A stretch of 64,000 nt of DNA, taken from positions 62,001-126,000 of the forward strand of contig JJOH01000007.1 of NCBI GenBank assembly GCA_000696115.1. The letters run 5' to 3'. Both the position numbers and the translations under genes were made by a program. Of this stretch, positions 42,057 through 49,464 are shown in pieces. The DNA comes from Streptomyces olindensis (lineage in GTDB: Bacteria; Actinomycetota; Actinomycetes; Streptomycetales; Streptomycetaceae). A model generated the notes under the pieces. The model was given only the letters and a program-made list of their open reading frames with translations, had not been told where the DNA came from and searched no databases. Every line of letters starts with the position of its first letter. Position 1 is the first letter of the stretch.

Positions 42057-43622
42057 TCACTGCTGTTGCGCGTCGTGCGCGAGGAGTGCGATGTGCACCG
42101 AGGCGGCCTGCTCGAAGTCGTCGAGGTCCACCCCGAGGCGGACCTGTATCGCCTCCAGGCGGCGGTAGAGGGCGGGCCGGGAGACGTGGTGGAGCTGGGC
42201 GGTGCGGGACTTGTTGCGGCCGGTCGCGAGGTAGGTGCGCAGGACGGACAGCAGGTCCTCGTCGGTCCCGCGCAGCAGTCCGTTCAGCTCCCGCTCCGCG
42301 AAGGACTGCACGTGCGGGTCGTCGCGCAGCAGGCGGATCAGGCCGCGCAGGTGGACGTCCTTCAGGCGGACGACCGGCGGGAGGTCGAGAACGGTGGAGG
42401 AGTCGGCAACGGCGTCCGCCACGTGCTGGGCCTCGCGCAGGCCGGTGGGTACGTCGTCCCAGGCGACCCGGGGGTCGGCCGCGGCGACGACCGTGCGGTC
42501 CGTGCCGGACTCGGTGCGCAGCCGGGTCGCGAAGTGGACGGCGAGGGCGTCCGCGTCCTGGTCGCGGGGCAGGCTGAGCAGCACGGCGGTGGCCCCGTCG
42601 GCCAGTTCGGCGACCAGTCCGGGCAGGCCCAACAGCCGCAGCAGCCGCTCCAGTTGCCCGGTGTCGCCGTCGCGGACGACCAGCGGCACGAACGTCCTCC
42701 GGTTGACGGGCAGTCCGGCCGCGCGCGCCCGGGGCAGCAGTTGCCGCGCGGGGACGACGCCGCTGACCAGGTCGGTCAGCAGGCTCTGCGCGGACTGCTC
42801 CTCCCAGGAGCACGCGGCGCCGCCGCCGAGCATGCGGTGCAGGACGAGGGCCTCGGCGGCGCGGTCGGCCAGCAGCCGTCCGGTGGCGGTGTCGCCCCGG
42901 TAGCCGCACAGCACGATCCGGCCCCAGCGCTCCCCGCGCCCGCCGAGCTCGGCACGGATCCAGCCGTCGCCCTCGGTGCCGCCGGCCTGCCGGGCGATGC
43001 GCTCCCAGTCGCGCAGCACGTCGTCGACCGCGGGCCGCTCCCCCGCCGTGCCGAGGACGCGGTGGGCGAGGTTGGTGACGACGACCGGGCAGGCGCTGTG
43101 CCGGGCGACCTCGTCGAGCAGGCGCTGCAGCGGGGCGCCCGCGGTGATGAGGGCGGTGAGCTCGGTGCGGACGGCCTCGGAGAGGCTGACGGCGGCGAAC
43201 TTGCGCCGCACCAGCCGGGACTGGACCTCCTCGGTGAGTTCGGCGAAGGGGAAGGGCCGGTGCAGCACGACCATGGGCAGCCCGCACCGCTCGGCGGCCC
43301 GGCGCATCACGTCCGGCGGGGAGGGGAAGGCCCGGCCCAGTCCCAGGACGACCGCCGCCGCCTCGGCGCGGTGCAGCGACCGGACGTACTCGGCCTGCTT
43401 GTCCTCGTCCCCGGCGAGCAGCACACCGGTGGTGAGGACCATCTCGCCGCCGCTGAGCATCACGCCGACGTCGGCGGCCTCGGCGACGTGCACCCACCGG
43501 ACGGGCCGGTCGAGGTGGCTCGCGCCGGCCACCACCTCGGGCTCCCCGGCGAGCACCCGCTCCAGGGTGAGGACCTGCCGCACCGACAGGGCCGGTTCCA
43601 GGGAATCCCAGGTAGTGGTCAT
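42057..43622 (-). CDS. PucR-family transcriptional regulator
   Basis: A 521-residue regulator of purine/ureide catabolism type. The N-terminal PucR ligand domain covers about residues 12-130 (LTLERVLAGEPEVVAGASHL, WVHVAEAADVG, GGEMVLTTG). A GGDEF-like degenerate middle follows, and a C-terminal CdaR-type HTH lies at about 455-510 (LRTYLATGRNKSRTAQLHHV, then SRPALYRRLEAIQ). ATG 43622. It is 27 bp downstream of the aminotransferase gene, and so it is co-transcribed with the second half of the cluster and placed between the two operons it probably controls. Confidence 0.92.
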   Translation of the reverse strand: MTTTWDSLEPALSVRQVLTLERVLAGEPEVVAGASHLDRPVRWVHVAEAADVGVMLSGGEMVLTTGVLLAGDEDKQAEYVRSLHRAEAAAVVLGLGRAFPSPPDVMRRAAERCGLPMVVLHRPFPFAELTEEVQSRLVRRKFAAVSLSEAVRTELTALITAGAPLQRLLDEVARHSACPVVVTNLAHRVLGTAGERPAVDDVLRDWERIARQAGGTEGDGWIRAELGGRGERWGRIVLCGYRGDTATGRLLADRAAEALVLHRMLGGGAACSWEEQSAQSLLTDLVSGVVPARQLLPRARAAGLPVNRRTFVPLVVRDGDTGQLERLLRLLGLPGLVAELADGATAVLLSLPRDQDADALAVHFATRLRTESGTDRTVVAAADPRVAWDDVPTGLREAQHVADAVADSSTVLDLPPVVRLKDVHLRGLIRLLRDDPHVQSFAERELNGLLRGTDEDLLSVLRTYLATGRNKSRTAQLHHVSRPALYRRLEAIQVRLGVDLDDFEQAASVHIALLAHDAQQQ

Positions 43623-43649
43623 GTGACGGTTCCCTTGCTCAGTCCACTG

Positions 43650-44936
43650 CTACTGGATGCTCCTCAGAGCGTTCTCGAGGATCGCGGCGCCCTCCTCGGC
43701 CTCCGCGACGTTGAGGGACAGCGGCGGCGCGACGCGCAGCGAGCTGGTGTTGTGGCCGCCGCCCTTGCCGATCAGCAGGCCGCTCTCGCGGGCCGCCTCC
43801 AGGACGGCGGCCGCCGCCTGCGGATCGGCCTCGTCGGTGCCGGGCCTGGTGATCTCGATGCCGATCATCAGGCCGCGCCCGCGTACCTCCCGGACGGCCG
43901 GGACCGGCGCGGCGGCGGCCCGCAGCCGCTCGATGAGCAGTCCGCCGACGCGCCGGGCGTTGCCCTGGAGGTCGTGTTCCAGCAGGTAGTTGAGGTTGGC
44001 GAGGCCCGCCGCCATGGTGATCTGGGTGCCGCCGAAGGTCGAGATGCTGTTGGAGTCCAGGCAGTTCATGATCTCGGAGCGGGCGACGACCCCGCCGATG
44101 GACATGCCGTTGCCGATGCCCTTGGCGAAGGTCATGATGTCCGGCGGCCCGTTCTGCCCGTGGGCCTGCCAGCCCCAGAAGTGCTCGCCGGTGCGGCCCC
44201 AGCCGGTCTGCACCTCGTCGGCGATCCACAGGATGCCGCGCTCGTGCAGCACCTCGCGGAAGGCGGCGTACAGCCCGTCCGGCGGGGAGGTGAAGCCGCC
44301 GACGCCCTGGATGGGCTCGGCGATCAGCGCGGCCGGGGGGCGGGTGTGGCCGAGCAGGTCGACCAGGTCGTCGACGCAGGCGGCGATGAAGGCGTCGTCG
44401 CTCAGCGAGGCGTACGGGCCGCGGGTGCGGACGCCGCCGTGGACGTACAGCGTCTGCAGCGGGGACAGCGAGGTCGGGGACCAGCCCCGGTTGCCGGTGA
44501 TGCCGACGGAGCTGAAGGAGCGGCCGTGGTAGCTGTTGCGCATGGCCAGGATCGTGTTGCTGCGCCGGTACGCCGTGGCCAGCAGCAGGGCGGTGTCGTT
44601 GGCCTCGGTGCCGGAGGTGGTGAAGAAGACCCGGGCGTCCGGGATGCCGCTCAACTGGGCGACCCGCTCGGCGAGTTCGACCATCGGCCGGTTGAGGTAG
44701 AGGGTCGAGGAGTGGATGATCCGCCCGGCCTGCTCGCTCACCGCCTTGGTCACCTCGGGCAGCGCGTGCGCGGTCATGGTGGTGAGGATGCCGCCGAAGA
44801 AGTCGAGGTACCGGTTGCCTTCGGCGTCCCAGACGTGGCGGCCCTCGCCGTGGGTGATCTCGATCGGCTCCTCGTAGTAGAGGGCGAGCCAGTCGGGGAG
44901 CACCGCCCGGTGGCGGCCCAGGAGGTCGTCGGTCAC
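43650..44936 (-). CDS. Class III PLP aminotransferase (omega-amino acid:pyruvate type)
   Basis: A 428-residue aminotransferase. Motifs are YLDFFGGILTTMTAH, TSGTEANDTALLLA (phosphate binding), NSYHGRS, IADEVQTGWGRTG (PLP Asp) and TFAKGIGNGM (Lys Schiff base). The family includes alanine-glyoxylate aminotransferase 2 and beta-alanine/3-aminoisobutyrate:pyruvate aminotransferases, fitting removal of nitrogen from the product of pyrimidine ring opening. GTG 44936 overlaps the upstream amidohydrolase stop (GTGA), showing coupling. Confidence 0.92.
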   Translation of the reverse strand: MTDDLLGRHRAVLPDWLALYYEEPIEITHGEGRHVWDAEGNRYLDFFGGILTTMTAHALPEVTKAVSEQAGRIIHSSTLYLNRPMVELAERVAQLSGIPDARVFFTTSGTEANDTALLLATAYRRSNTILAMRNSYHGRSFSSVGITGNRGWSPTSLSPLQTLYVHGGVRTRGPYASLSDDAFIAACVDDLVDLLGHTRPPAALIAEPIQGVGGFTSPPDGLYAAFREVLHERGILWIADEVQTGWGRTGEHFWGWQAHGQNGPPDIMTFAKGIGNGMSIGGVVARSEIMNCLDSNSISTFGGTQITMAAGLANLNYLLEHDLQGNARRVGGLLIERLRAAAAPVPAVREVRGRGLMIGIEITRPGTDEADPQAAAAVLEAARESGLLIGKGGGHNTSSLRVAPPLSLNVAEAEEGAAILENALRSIQ

Positions 44937-45775
44937 GGCTGCACCAGCCCTTCGTAGGCGTCGGGGCGGCGGTCGCGGTAGAAGGCCCACGTCTGCCGCA
45001 CTTCTTCGATGAGGTCGAGGTCCAGATCCCGGACCACGAGTTCCTCCTTGCTGTCGCTGGCGACGTCCCCCACGAACCGCCCACGGGGGTCGACGAAGTA
45101 GCTCGTCCCGTAGAAGTCGTTGTCGCCGTACTCCTCCTGCCCGACGCGGTTGATCGCGGCGATGTAGTACGCGTTGGCGACAGCGGCCGCGGGCTGCTCC
45201 AGCCGCCACAGGTGGGACGACAGGCTCCGGTGCGTGGCGGAGGGGTTGTAGACCAGCTGGGCCCCGGCCAGGCCCAGCTCCCGCCAGCCCTCCGGGAAGT
45301 GGCGGTCGTAGCAGATGTAGACGCCGACCTTGCCGGCCGCGGTGTCGAAGACGGGCCAGCCGAGGTTGCCCGGCTTGAAGTAGAACTTCTCGCGGAAGCC
45401 CTTGAGCTGCGGGATGTGGTGCTTGCGGTACTTGCCGAGATAGGTGCCGTCGGCGTCGATCACGGCCGCGGTGTTGTAGTAGAAGCCGGGCTGTTCGACC
45501 TCGAACACCGGCGCGACGATCACCATGCCGGTCTCGCGCGCCAGGGCCCGCATGCGCCGCACGGTGGGTCCGTCGGGCACGGGCTCGGCCCAGCGGTAGT
45601 GCTCCGGCTCCTCGACCTGGCAGAAGTAGGGGCTGTTGAAGACTTCCTGGAACCCGATGATCTTCGCGCCCCGGCGGGCCGCCTCGCGGGCGTGCTCCTC
45701 GTGTTTCGCCACCATGGACTCGGTGTCGCCGGTCCAGGCGGCCTGGACCAGAGCGGCACGTACGACGTTGGCCAT
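44933..45775 (-). CDS. Nitrilase-superfamily amidohydrolase, beta-ureidopropionase type (copy B)
   Basis: A 280-residue paralogue of copy A, with Glu44 (GFQEVF), Lys118 (KYRKHHIPQ) and Cys155 (YICYDRHFPEGWR). AAGGAG precedes ATG 45775. Its stop overlaps the GTG start of the aminotransferase, so decarbamoylation and transamination are directly coupled. Differences from copy A lie in the pocket loops (NSPYFCQVEEPEHY against YGPYFCQVQDPAFY) and may mark different N-carbamoyl substrates. A palindrome lies 31 bp upstream of the start. Confidence 0.92.
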   Translation of the reverse strand: MANVVRAALVQAAWTGDTESMVAKHEEHAREAARRGAKIIGFQEVFNSPYFCQVEEPEHYRWAEPVPDGPTVRRMRALARETGMVIVAPVFEVEQPGFYYNTAAVIDADGTYLGKYRKHHIPQLKGFREKFYFKPGNLGWPVFDTAAGKVGVYICYDRHFPEGWRELGLAGAQLVYNPSATHRSLSSHLWRLEQPAAAVANAYYIAAINRVGQEEYGDNDFYGTSYFVDPRGRFVGDVASDSKEELVVRDLDLDLIEEVRQTWAFYRDRRPDAYEGLVQP

Positions 45776-45805
45776 GAGCTGCTCCTTCGACGCGGCGTCT
45801 GCGCC

Positions 45806-45819
45806 TCTACGCCCGTAGA
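45806..45819. promoter_or_regulatory. Palindrome TCTACG-CC-CGTAGA before copy B operon
   Basis: Six-bp perfect arms around CC, with a further CGTAGAG half-site at about 45828-45834. It lies 31-60 bp upstream of the first gene of the amidohydrolase-aminotransferase-pucR operon. Confidence 0.5.
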
Positions 45820-45945
45820 AGCGGGCCGTAGAGCCACGAACGTAAGCCTCCGGCACGGGCTTGCCAAGACCATCGTCGCCAACCCGCGGGGCCGGGCGCG
45901 ATTCGTACTCCTGTGGGTGAGTCGCCGGCGGCACGTCGGCGCCGG

Positions 45946-48117
45946 TCAGACGGCGAATCCGGCGACCCGGAGCGCGTGCAGCAGATCCCAGCGGCGCTCG
46001 TCCGACACGCCCTGGGCGGCCTCCAGCAGCAGCGGCACCAGGCGCTGCGGATCGGGCTGCGCGCTGCGGGCGGCCTCCTCGGGGGTGCGGGCCCGCACGT
46101 ACGCGTCGAGCAGCGCGCGCACCTCGCGCCGGCGGCCCTCGGCGACCAGGTCGAGGACGGCCTCCCCGACCTCGCCCGCGGGCCGGGCGACCCCCTGGCG
46201 CAGCATCTGCTGTCCGTCCTCCGCGCGCCCGGCCGCGACCAGGGCGTCCGCGGCGGCGACCAGCCGTCCGGCGGGCAGCGAGGCGGCCTCCCAGAGCAGG
46301 GTCTGCCAGTCCGCTCCCAGTCCGGCCCGTTCGAGTGCGTGGGCGAGCAGCGGGAGCCGGTCGGGGGCCCAGTAGGCGGCCTCGACCAGCAGGGCGTGCG
46401 CCTCCCCGCTGCGTCCCTCCCCCCGGAGCCGCGCCAGTGTCTCGACGGCCCGCGCGACCTCCGTCCGCTCCGCGGCGCCGACCGTGCCGGTCGCGCCGGT
46501 CGCGCCGGTCTTCGGCGCCGCGGGCTCCGCTACGGCCTCCTCGGCGGCCCCGGCGAAGCGCGCGCCGCGCGGGGTGCGGCCGGTGGCGGGCGCGGGGACG
46601 GGGATGGCCGGCACCGCGGCGGGCAGTACGACGACGGGGGCGGCTTCCTCCTCCACCATCCCCGCGAAGCGGGCACTGCCGCGACGGCGTTTCCGCTGCT
46701 TGGAGGGGGCGGAGGGCTGGGGGGCCGGGGGTTCGGGGGTGGCAGGGGGCTGCGGAGCGGCCGGGGCGGGCTCCGGAAAGGCAGGGGCTTGATCCGGAGT
46801 GGGTGCGGCTTGACCTGGAGGGGCCGGGGTCGGGCCTTGGGAGGTCGGGTACGGGCTCTGGGTCCCCGGGGCCAGGCCTTGGGCTGTCGAGCCTTGAGGG
46901 CTGAGGTGCGAACGCGGGGCGGCCTGGACCCGGCCCGGGGCGGCTGGGGTCCAGCCCGAGGGAGTCGAGCCCGGATTCCGGCCCGCCCGACCCGGGCCCG
47001 ACACGACCGAGGCCGGGCCTGGTCCGTGGTCCTGACCGGGAGCGTGGTCCTGACCCGGGCCGTGAACCTGACCCGGGCCGTGAACCTGACCCGGGCCGTG
47101 GTCCTGACCCGGGCCGTGAACCTGACCCGGGCCGTGAACCTGACCCGGGCCGTGAACCTGACCCGGGCCGTGAACCTGACCTGGGCCGTGAACCTGACCG
47201 GAACCTTGAACCTGACCCGCGCTCGGGCCCGGCCCGGGACCCGCCGGAGTAGAACCCTGGTCCACCACACCCCGGCCCGGTGCCGACGACGGCCTGGCGG
47301 ACGTCTCCTGGCCGGGGCCCGAATCCGTGAAGTCATGGGGCCAGCCGTGGGCGACGGCTTCCCGGGCATCCCCGGCCCTCGGGGAACCGTGCTCGCCCGC
47401 GGTCGCGCCATCCGTCTCCCGCGCCACCTGGGCCTCCGGCGCCACCGGCGCCACCGGCCTCGGGCCGTACCCGCGCGCACTCCCTGCCGCCGGTTCACCA
47501 CCCCGCGCCCGCGCCGCGGCCTCCGGTCCGTTCCCGTCGGCCCGCCGCCAGTGGTCCCCTGGCCGGTGGTCCCCGCGCGGGGTGGTCGGCAGAGGACTCG
47601 GCCCCTGCCGCTGCCGGTCCAGGTAAGCGATCCGCGCCCTGAGTTCCGCACAGCGGACGGTCGCGCGTTCGTGGTCGTCCCGGGCCCAGGCGAGGTCCAG
47701 CCGGAGGGCGTCGGCCTGCTCGCGGGTGGTGGCCGAGGCCAGCTGCCGGGCCAGGCCGGCCTGGCGTTCGGCGGCGAACCGCTGCTCGCGGAGCATGACG
47801 TCCAGCAGGTCCCCGAGCGCGTCACGGCCCCCGGGCCGGCTGTCGAACGCGGCCAGCGCGGCGGCATGCAGGGAGCGGGCGCGTTCCGTCTCCGGGCCCG
47901 CGCCCCCCGGGCCGTACTGCCCGGCGAGGTCCCGCAGCAGCGCCTCCACCACGTCCCAGGGCGGCATCTCACGCCCGTCGAGACAGGCTTGCATGCCTTC
48001 GGGGTCGCGCTGCCAGAACACCGCGCACCAGCCGCCGGACGGATCGAGGCGTGCCAGCAGACCATCCAGGTAGTTCGTGAACTCCCGCACCTCGGCCGGG
48101 AGTTGATCCGCCGCCAT
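45946..48117 (-). CDS. Large protein with Gly/Pro/Gln/His hexapeptide repeats
   Basis: A 723-residue soluble protein of unknown function, related to Streptomyces proteins often mislabelled as tegument-like. An N-terminal helical domain (1-175, with ATTREQADALRLDLAWARDD) is followed by a long disordered linker, including eleven copies of a G-(P/S)-G-Q-V-H type hexapeptide at about 299-365, and short repeats RFAGMVEEE and RFAGAAEEA near 480 and 515. A C-terminal helical-repeat domain (about 540-723, LARLRGEGRSGEAHALLVEA onwards) resembles TPR/HEAT-like solenoids. ATG 48117 has GGGAG 7 bases upstream; GTG 48120 is adjacent. It is adjacent to an XRE regulator gene on the same strand, which may be functionally linked. 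Confidence 0.75.
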   Translation of the reverse strand: MAADQLPAEVREFTNYLDGLLARLDPSGGWCAVFWQRDPEGMQACLDGREMPPWDVVEALLRDLAGQYGPGGAGPETERARSLHAAALAAFDSRPGGRDALGDLLDVMLREQRFAAERQAGLARQLASATTREQADALRLDLAWARDDHERATVRCAELRARIAYLDRQRQGPSPLPTTPRGDHRPGDHWRRADGNGPEAAARARGGEPAAGSARGYGPRPVAPVAPEAQVARETDGATAGEHGSPRAGDAREAVAHGWPHDFTDSGPGQETSARPSSAPGRGVVDQGSTPAGPGPGPSAGQVQGSGQVHGPGQVHGPGQVHGPGQVHGPGQVHGPGQDHGPGQVHGPGQVHGPGQDHAPGQDHGPGPASVVSGPGRAGRNPGSTPSGWTPAAPGRVQAAPRSHLSPQGSTAQGLAPGTQSPYPTSQGPTPAPPGQAAPTPDQAPAFPEPAPAAPQPPATPEPPAPQPSAPSKQRKRRRGSARFAGMVEEEAAPVVVLPAAVPAIPVPAPATGRTPRGARFAGAAEEAVAEPAAPKTGATGATGTVGAAERTEVARAVETLARLRGEGRSGEAHALLVEAAYWAPDRLPLLAHALERAGLGADWQTLLWEAASLPAGRLVAAADALVAAGRAEDGQQMLRQGVARPAGEVGEAVLDLVAEGRRREVRALLDAYVRARTPEEAARSAQPDPQRLVPLLLEAAQGVSDERRWDLLHALRVAGFAV
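47021..47220. repeat. Eleven tandem 18-bp units inside a gene
   Basis: Head-to-tail 18-mers such as GGCCGTGAACCTGACCCG, some identical, others varying at two or three sites (GTGAAC/GTGGTC). In frame on the minus strand they encode hexapeptides GQVHGP or GQDHGP. Copy number is likely to vary between strains. Confidence 0.9.
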
Positions 48118-48158
48118 CACTCAACTCCCGCCAGACCGGAGCACTCCGCCCAGTAGGC

Positions 48159-48173
48159 AACACCAGTCGTGTT
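48159..48173. promoter_or_regulatory. Inverted repeat AACAC-N5-GTGTT
   Basis: AACAC (48159-48163) and GTGTT (48169-48173), 42 bp upstream of the repeat-protein start. It is a short, weak operator candidate in the 107-bp gap to the XRE gene. Confidence 0.3.
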
Positions 48174-48227
48174 ACAGCAGTGCTACGGGGAGTTTTCACA
48201 CGCGGCGCAGCAGCCTCAGCACCGGCC

Positions 48228-48479
48228 TCAGACCGGCACCAGGACGCACTGTCCCGCCAACTCGTCCATGGACAGCCCGAGCACACCGGCCAGCGCGGCC
48301 ACCGTGAAGAAGGCCGGGGTCGGGGCCCGCCCGGTCTCGATCTTCCGGAGGGTCTCCGCGGAGATGCCCGCGCTCGCCGCGACCTCCGTCATGCTCCGGT
48401 CGCCTCGCGCCGCACGCAGCAGCCTGCCGAGCCGCTCGCCGCGTTCGCGCTCTTCGGGGGTGAGAGGGGTGCGCACCAT
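48228..48479 (-). CDS. Small XRE-family HTH regulator
   Basis: An 83-residue DNA-binding protein with a Cro/C1-type HTH (about residues 17-72: RLLRAARGDRSMTEVAASAG, ISAETLRKIETGRAPTPAFF). ATG 48479 lies only 9 bases beyond a -10-like TATTAG, so the transcript is probably leaderless. It is divergent from the methionine aminopeptidase gene with 32 bp between start codons; the palindrome ATACCGGTAT in the middle is the natural place for autorepression and control of the peptidase. Confidence 0.85.
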   Translation of the reverse strand: MVRTPLTPEERERGERLGRLLRAARGDRSMTEVAASAGISAETLRKIETGRAPTPAFFTVAALAGVLGLSMDELAGQCVLVPV

Positions 48480-48491
48480 GACACCATTCTA

Positions 48492-48504
48492 ATACCGGTA
48501 TAGT
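48492..48504. promoter_or_regulatory. Shared divergent promoter/operator
   Basis: ATACCGGTAT palindrome (48492-48501) overlaps TATAGT (48499-48504), a -10 placed 7 bases before the ATG of map. On the other strand TATTAG (48494-48489) stands 9 bases before the XRE ATG. Confidence 0.65.
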
Positions 48505-48511
48505 AATTGGC

Positions 48512-49279
48512 ATGGTGGAGCTGAAGACCGACACATCAATCGATGCCATGTTCGAAGCGGGCCAGGTCGTCGCCCGTGCCCTGACGGCCGCACAGAAGGC
48601 CGCCGACGTGGGCGTCTCCCTGCTGGAGCTGGACGAGGTGGCGCACGACGTGCTGCGTGAGGCGGGCGCGACCTCGCCGTTCCTGGGGTACCGGCCGTCC
48701 TTCGCGCCGACCCCGTTCCCCGCCGTCCTCTGCGTCTCGGTGAACGACGCGATCGTGCACGGCATCCCGACCCGTTACCGGCTGCGCGACGGCGACCTGG
48801 TCTCCATCGACTTCGGCGCCGAACTGGGCGGCTGGGTCGGCGACTCGGCACTGAGCTTCGTCGTGGGCACCCCGCGCCGCGCCGACCTGCGCCTGATCGA
48901 GACCGCCGAGCGGGCCCTGGCGGCCGGCATCGAGGCCGCCGTCGTCGGCAACAGGATCGGCGACATCGCCCACGCGATCGGCACGGTCTGCCGCGGGGCG
49001 GGCTACGGCATCCCCGACGGCTTCGGCGGCCACGGCATCGGCCGCCGGATGCACGAGGACCCCGGTGTGCCGAACGAGGGCCGGCCGGGGCGCGGCATGC
49101 GCCTGCGACACGGCATGGTGCTGGCGATCGAGCCCATGGTCATCGCGGGCGGCACCGACGACTACCACGCGGCGCCCGACGGCTGGACGCTGAAGACGAA
49201 CGACGGCTCCCGCGCGGCCCACGCGGAGCACACGGTGGCGATCACGGACGCGGGCCCGAGGATCCTGACGGCACGCTGA
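48512..49279 (+). CDS. map: Type I methionine aminopeptidase
   Basis: Removes N-terminal methionine from nascent proteins. The 255-residue protein has the pita-bread fold with metal ligands in SIDFGAEL and VGDSALSF (two Asp), GGHGIGRRMHEDP (His), AIEPM (Glu) and AEHTVAIT (Glu). The substrate His is in IVHGIP. The start ATG 48512 is placed at the likely transcription start (no leader). Streptomyces have more than one map gene; this one, paired with an XRE regulator and apart from the ribosomal operons, is probably the accessory copy. Confidence 0.92.
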   Translation: MVELKTDTSIDAMFEAGQVVARALTAAQKAADVGVSLLELDEVAHDVLREAGATSPFLGYRPSFAPTPFPAVLCVSVNDAIVHGIPTRYRLRDGDLVSIDFGAELGGWVGDSALSFVVGTPRRADLRLIETAERALAAGIEAAVVGNRIGDIAHAIGTVCRGAGYGIPDGFGGHGIGRRMHEDPGVPNEGRPGRGMRLRHGMVLAIEPMVIAGGTDDYHAAPDGWTLKTNDGSRAAHAEHTVAITDAGPRILTAR

Positions 49280-49464
49280 ACCCGCCACCCGACGGGATTG
49301 TCGGTAGATGTCCCGAAGGTGCCCCTCGTCGGCGATCGTGCGAAGGTGTTCTACGAGCGCGCCCCAGGTGTAACGGGCTGCCACCCGGGTTACCCGACCC
49401 CGGCACGTCGACCAGCGAGGGCGTCCCCCGCCCGCGCGCCGGGGACGCCGGGAACGGAAGGCCC

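Noticed and set aside
41403..44957. 1184-codon plus-strand open frame across the hydantoin cluster
   Set aside because: Shadow of amidohydrolase, PucR and aminotransferase genes, which have full motifs on the minus strand.
47021..47220. Possible CRISPR array
   Set aside because: 18-bp units are contiguous with no spacers and lie in a coding frame.
49280..49464. HspR HAIR operator (CTTGAGT-N7-ACTCAAG) before the ClpC-like gene
   Set aside because: No such sequence is present in the gap.
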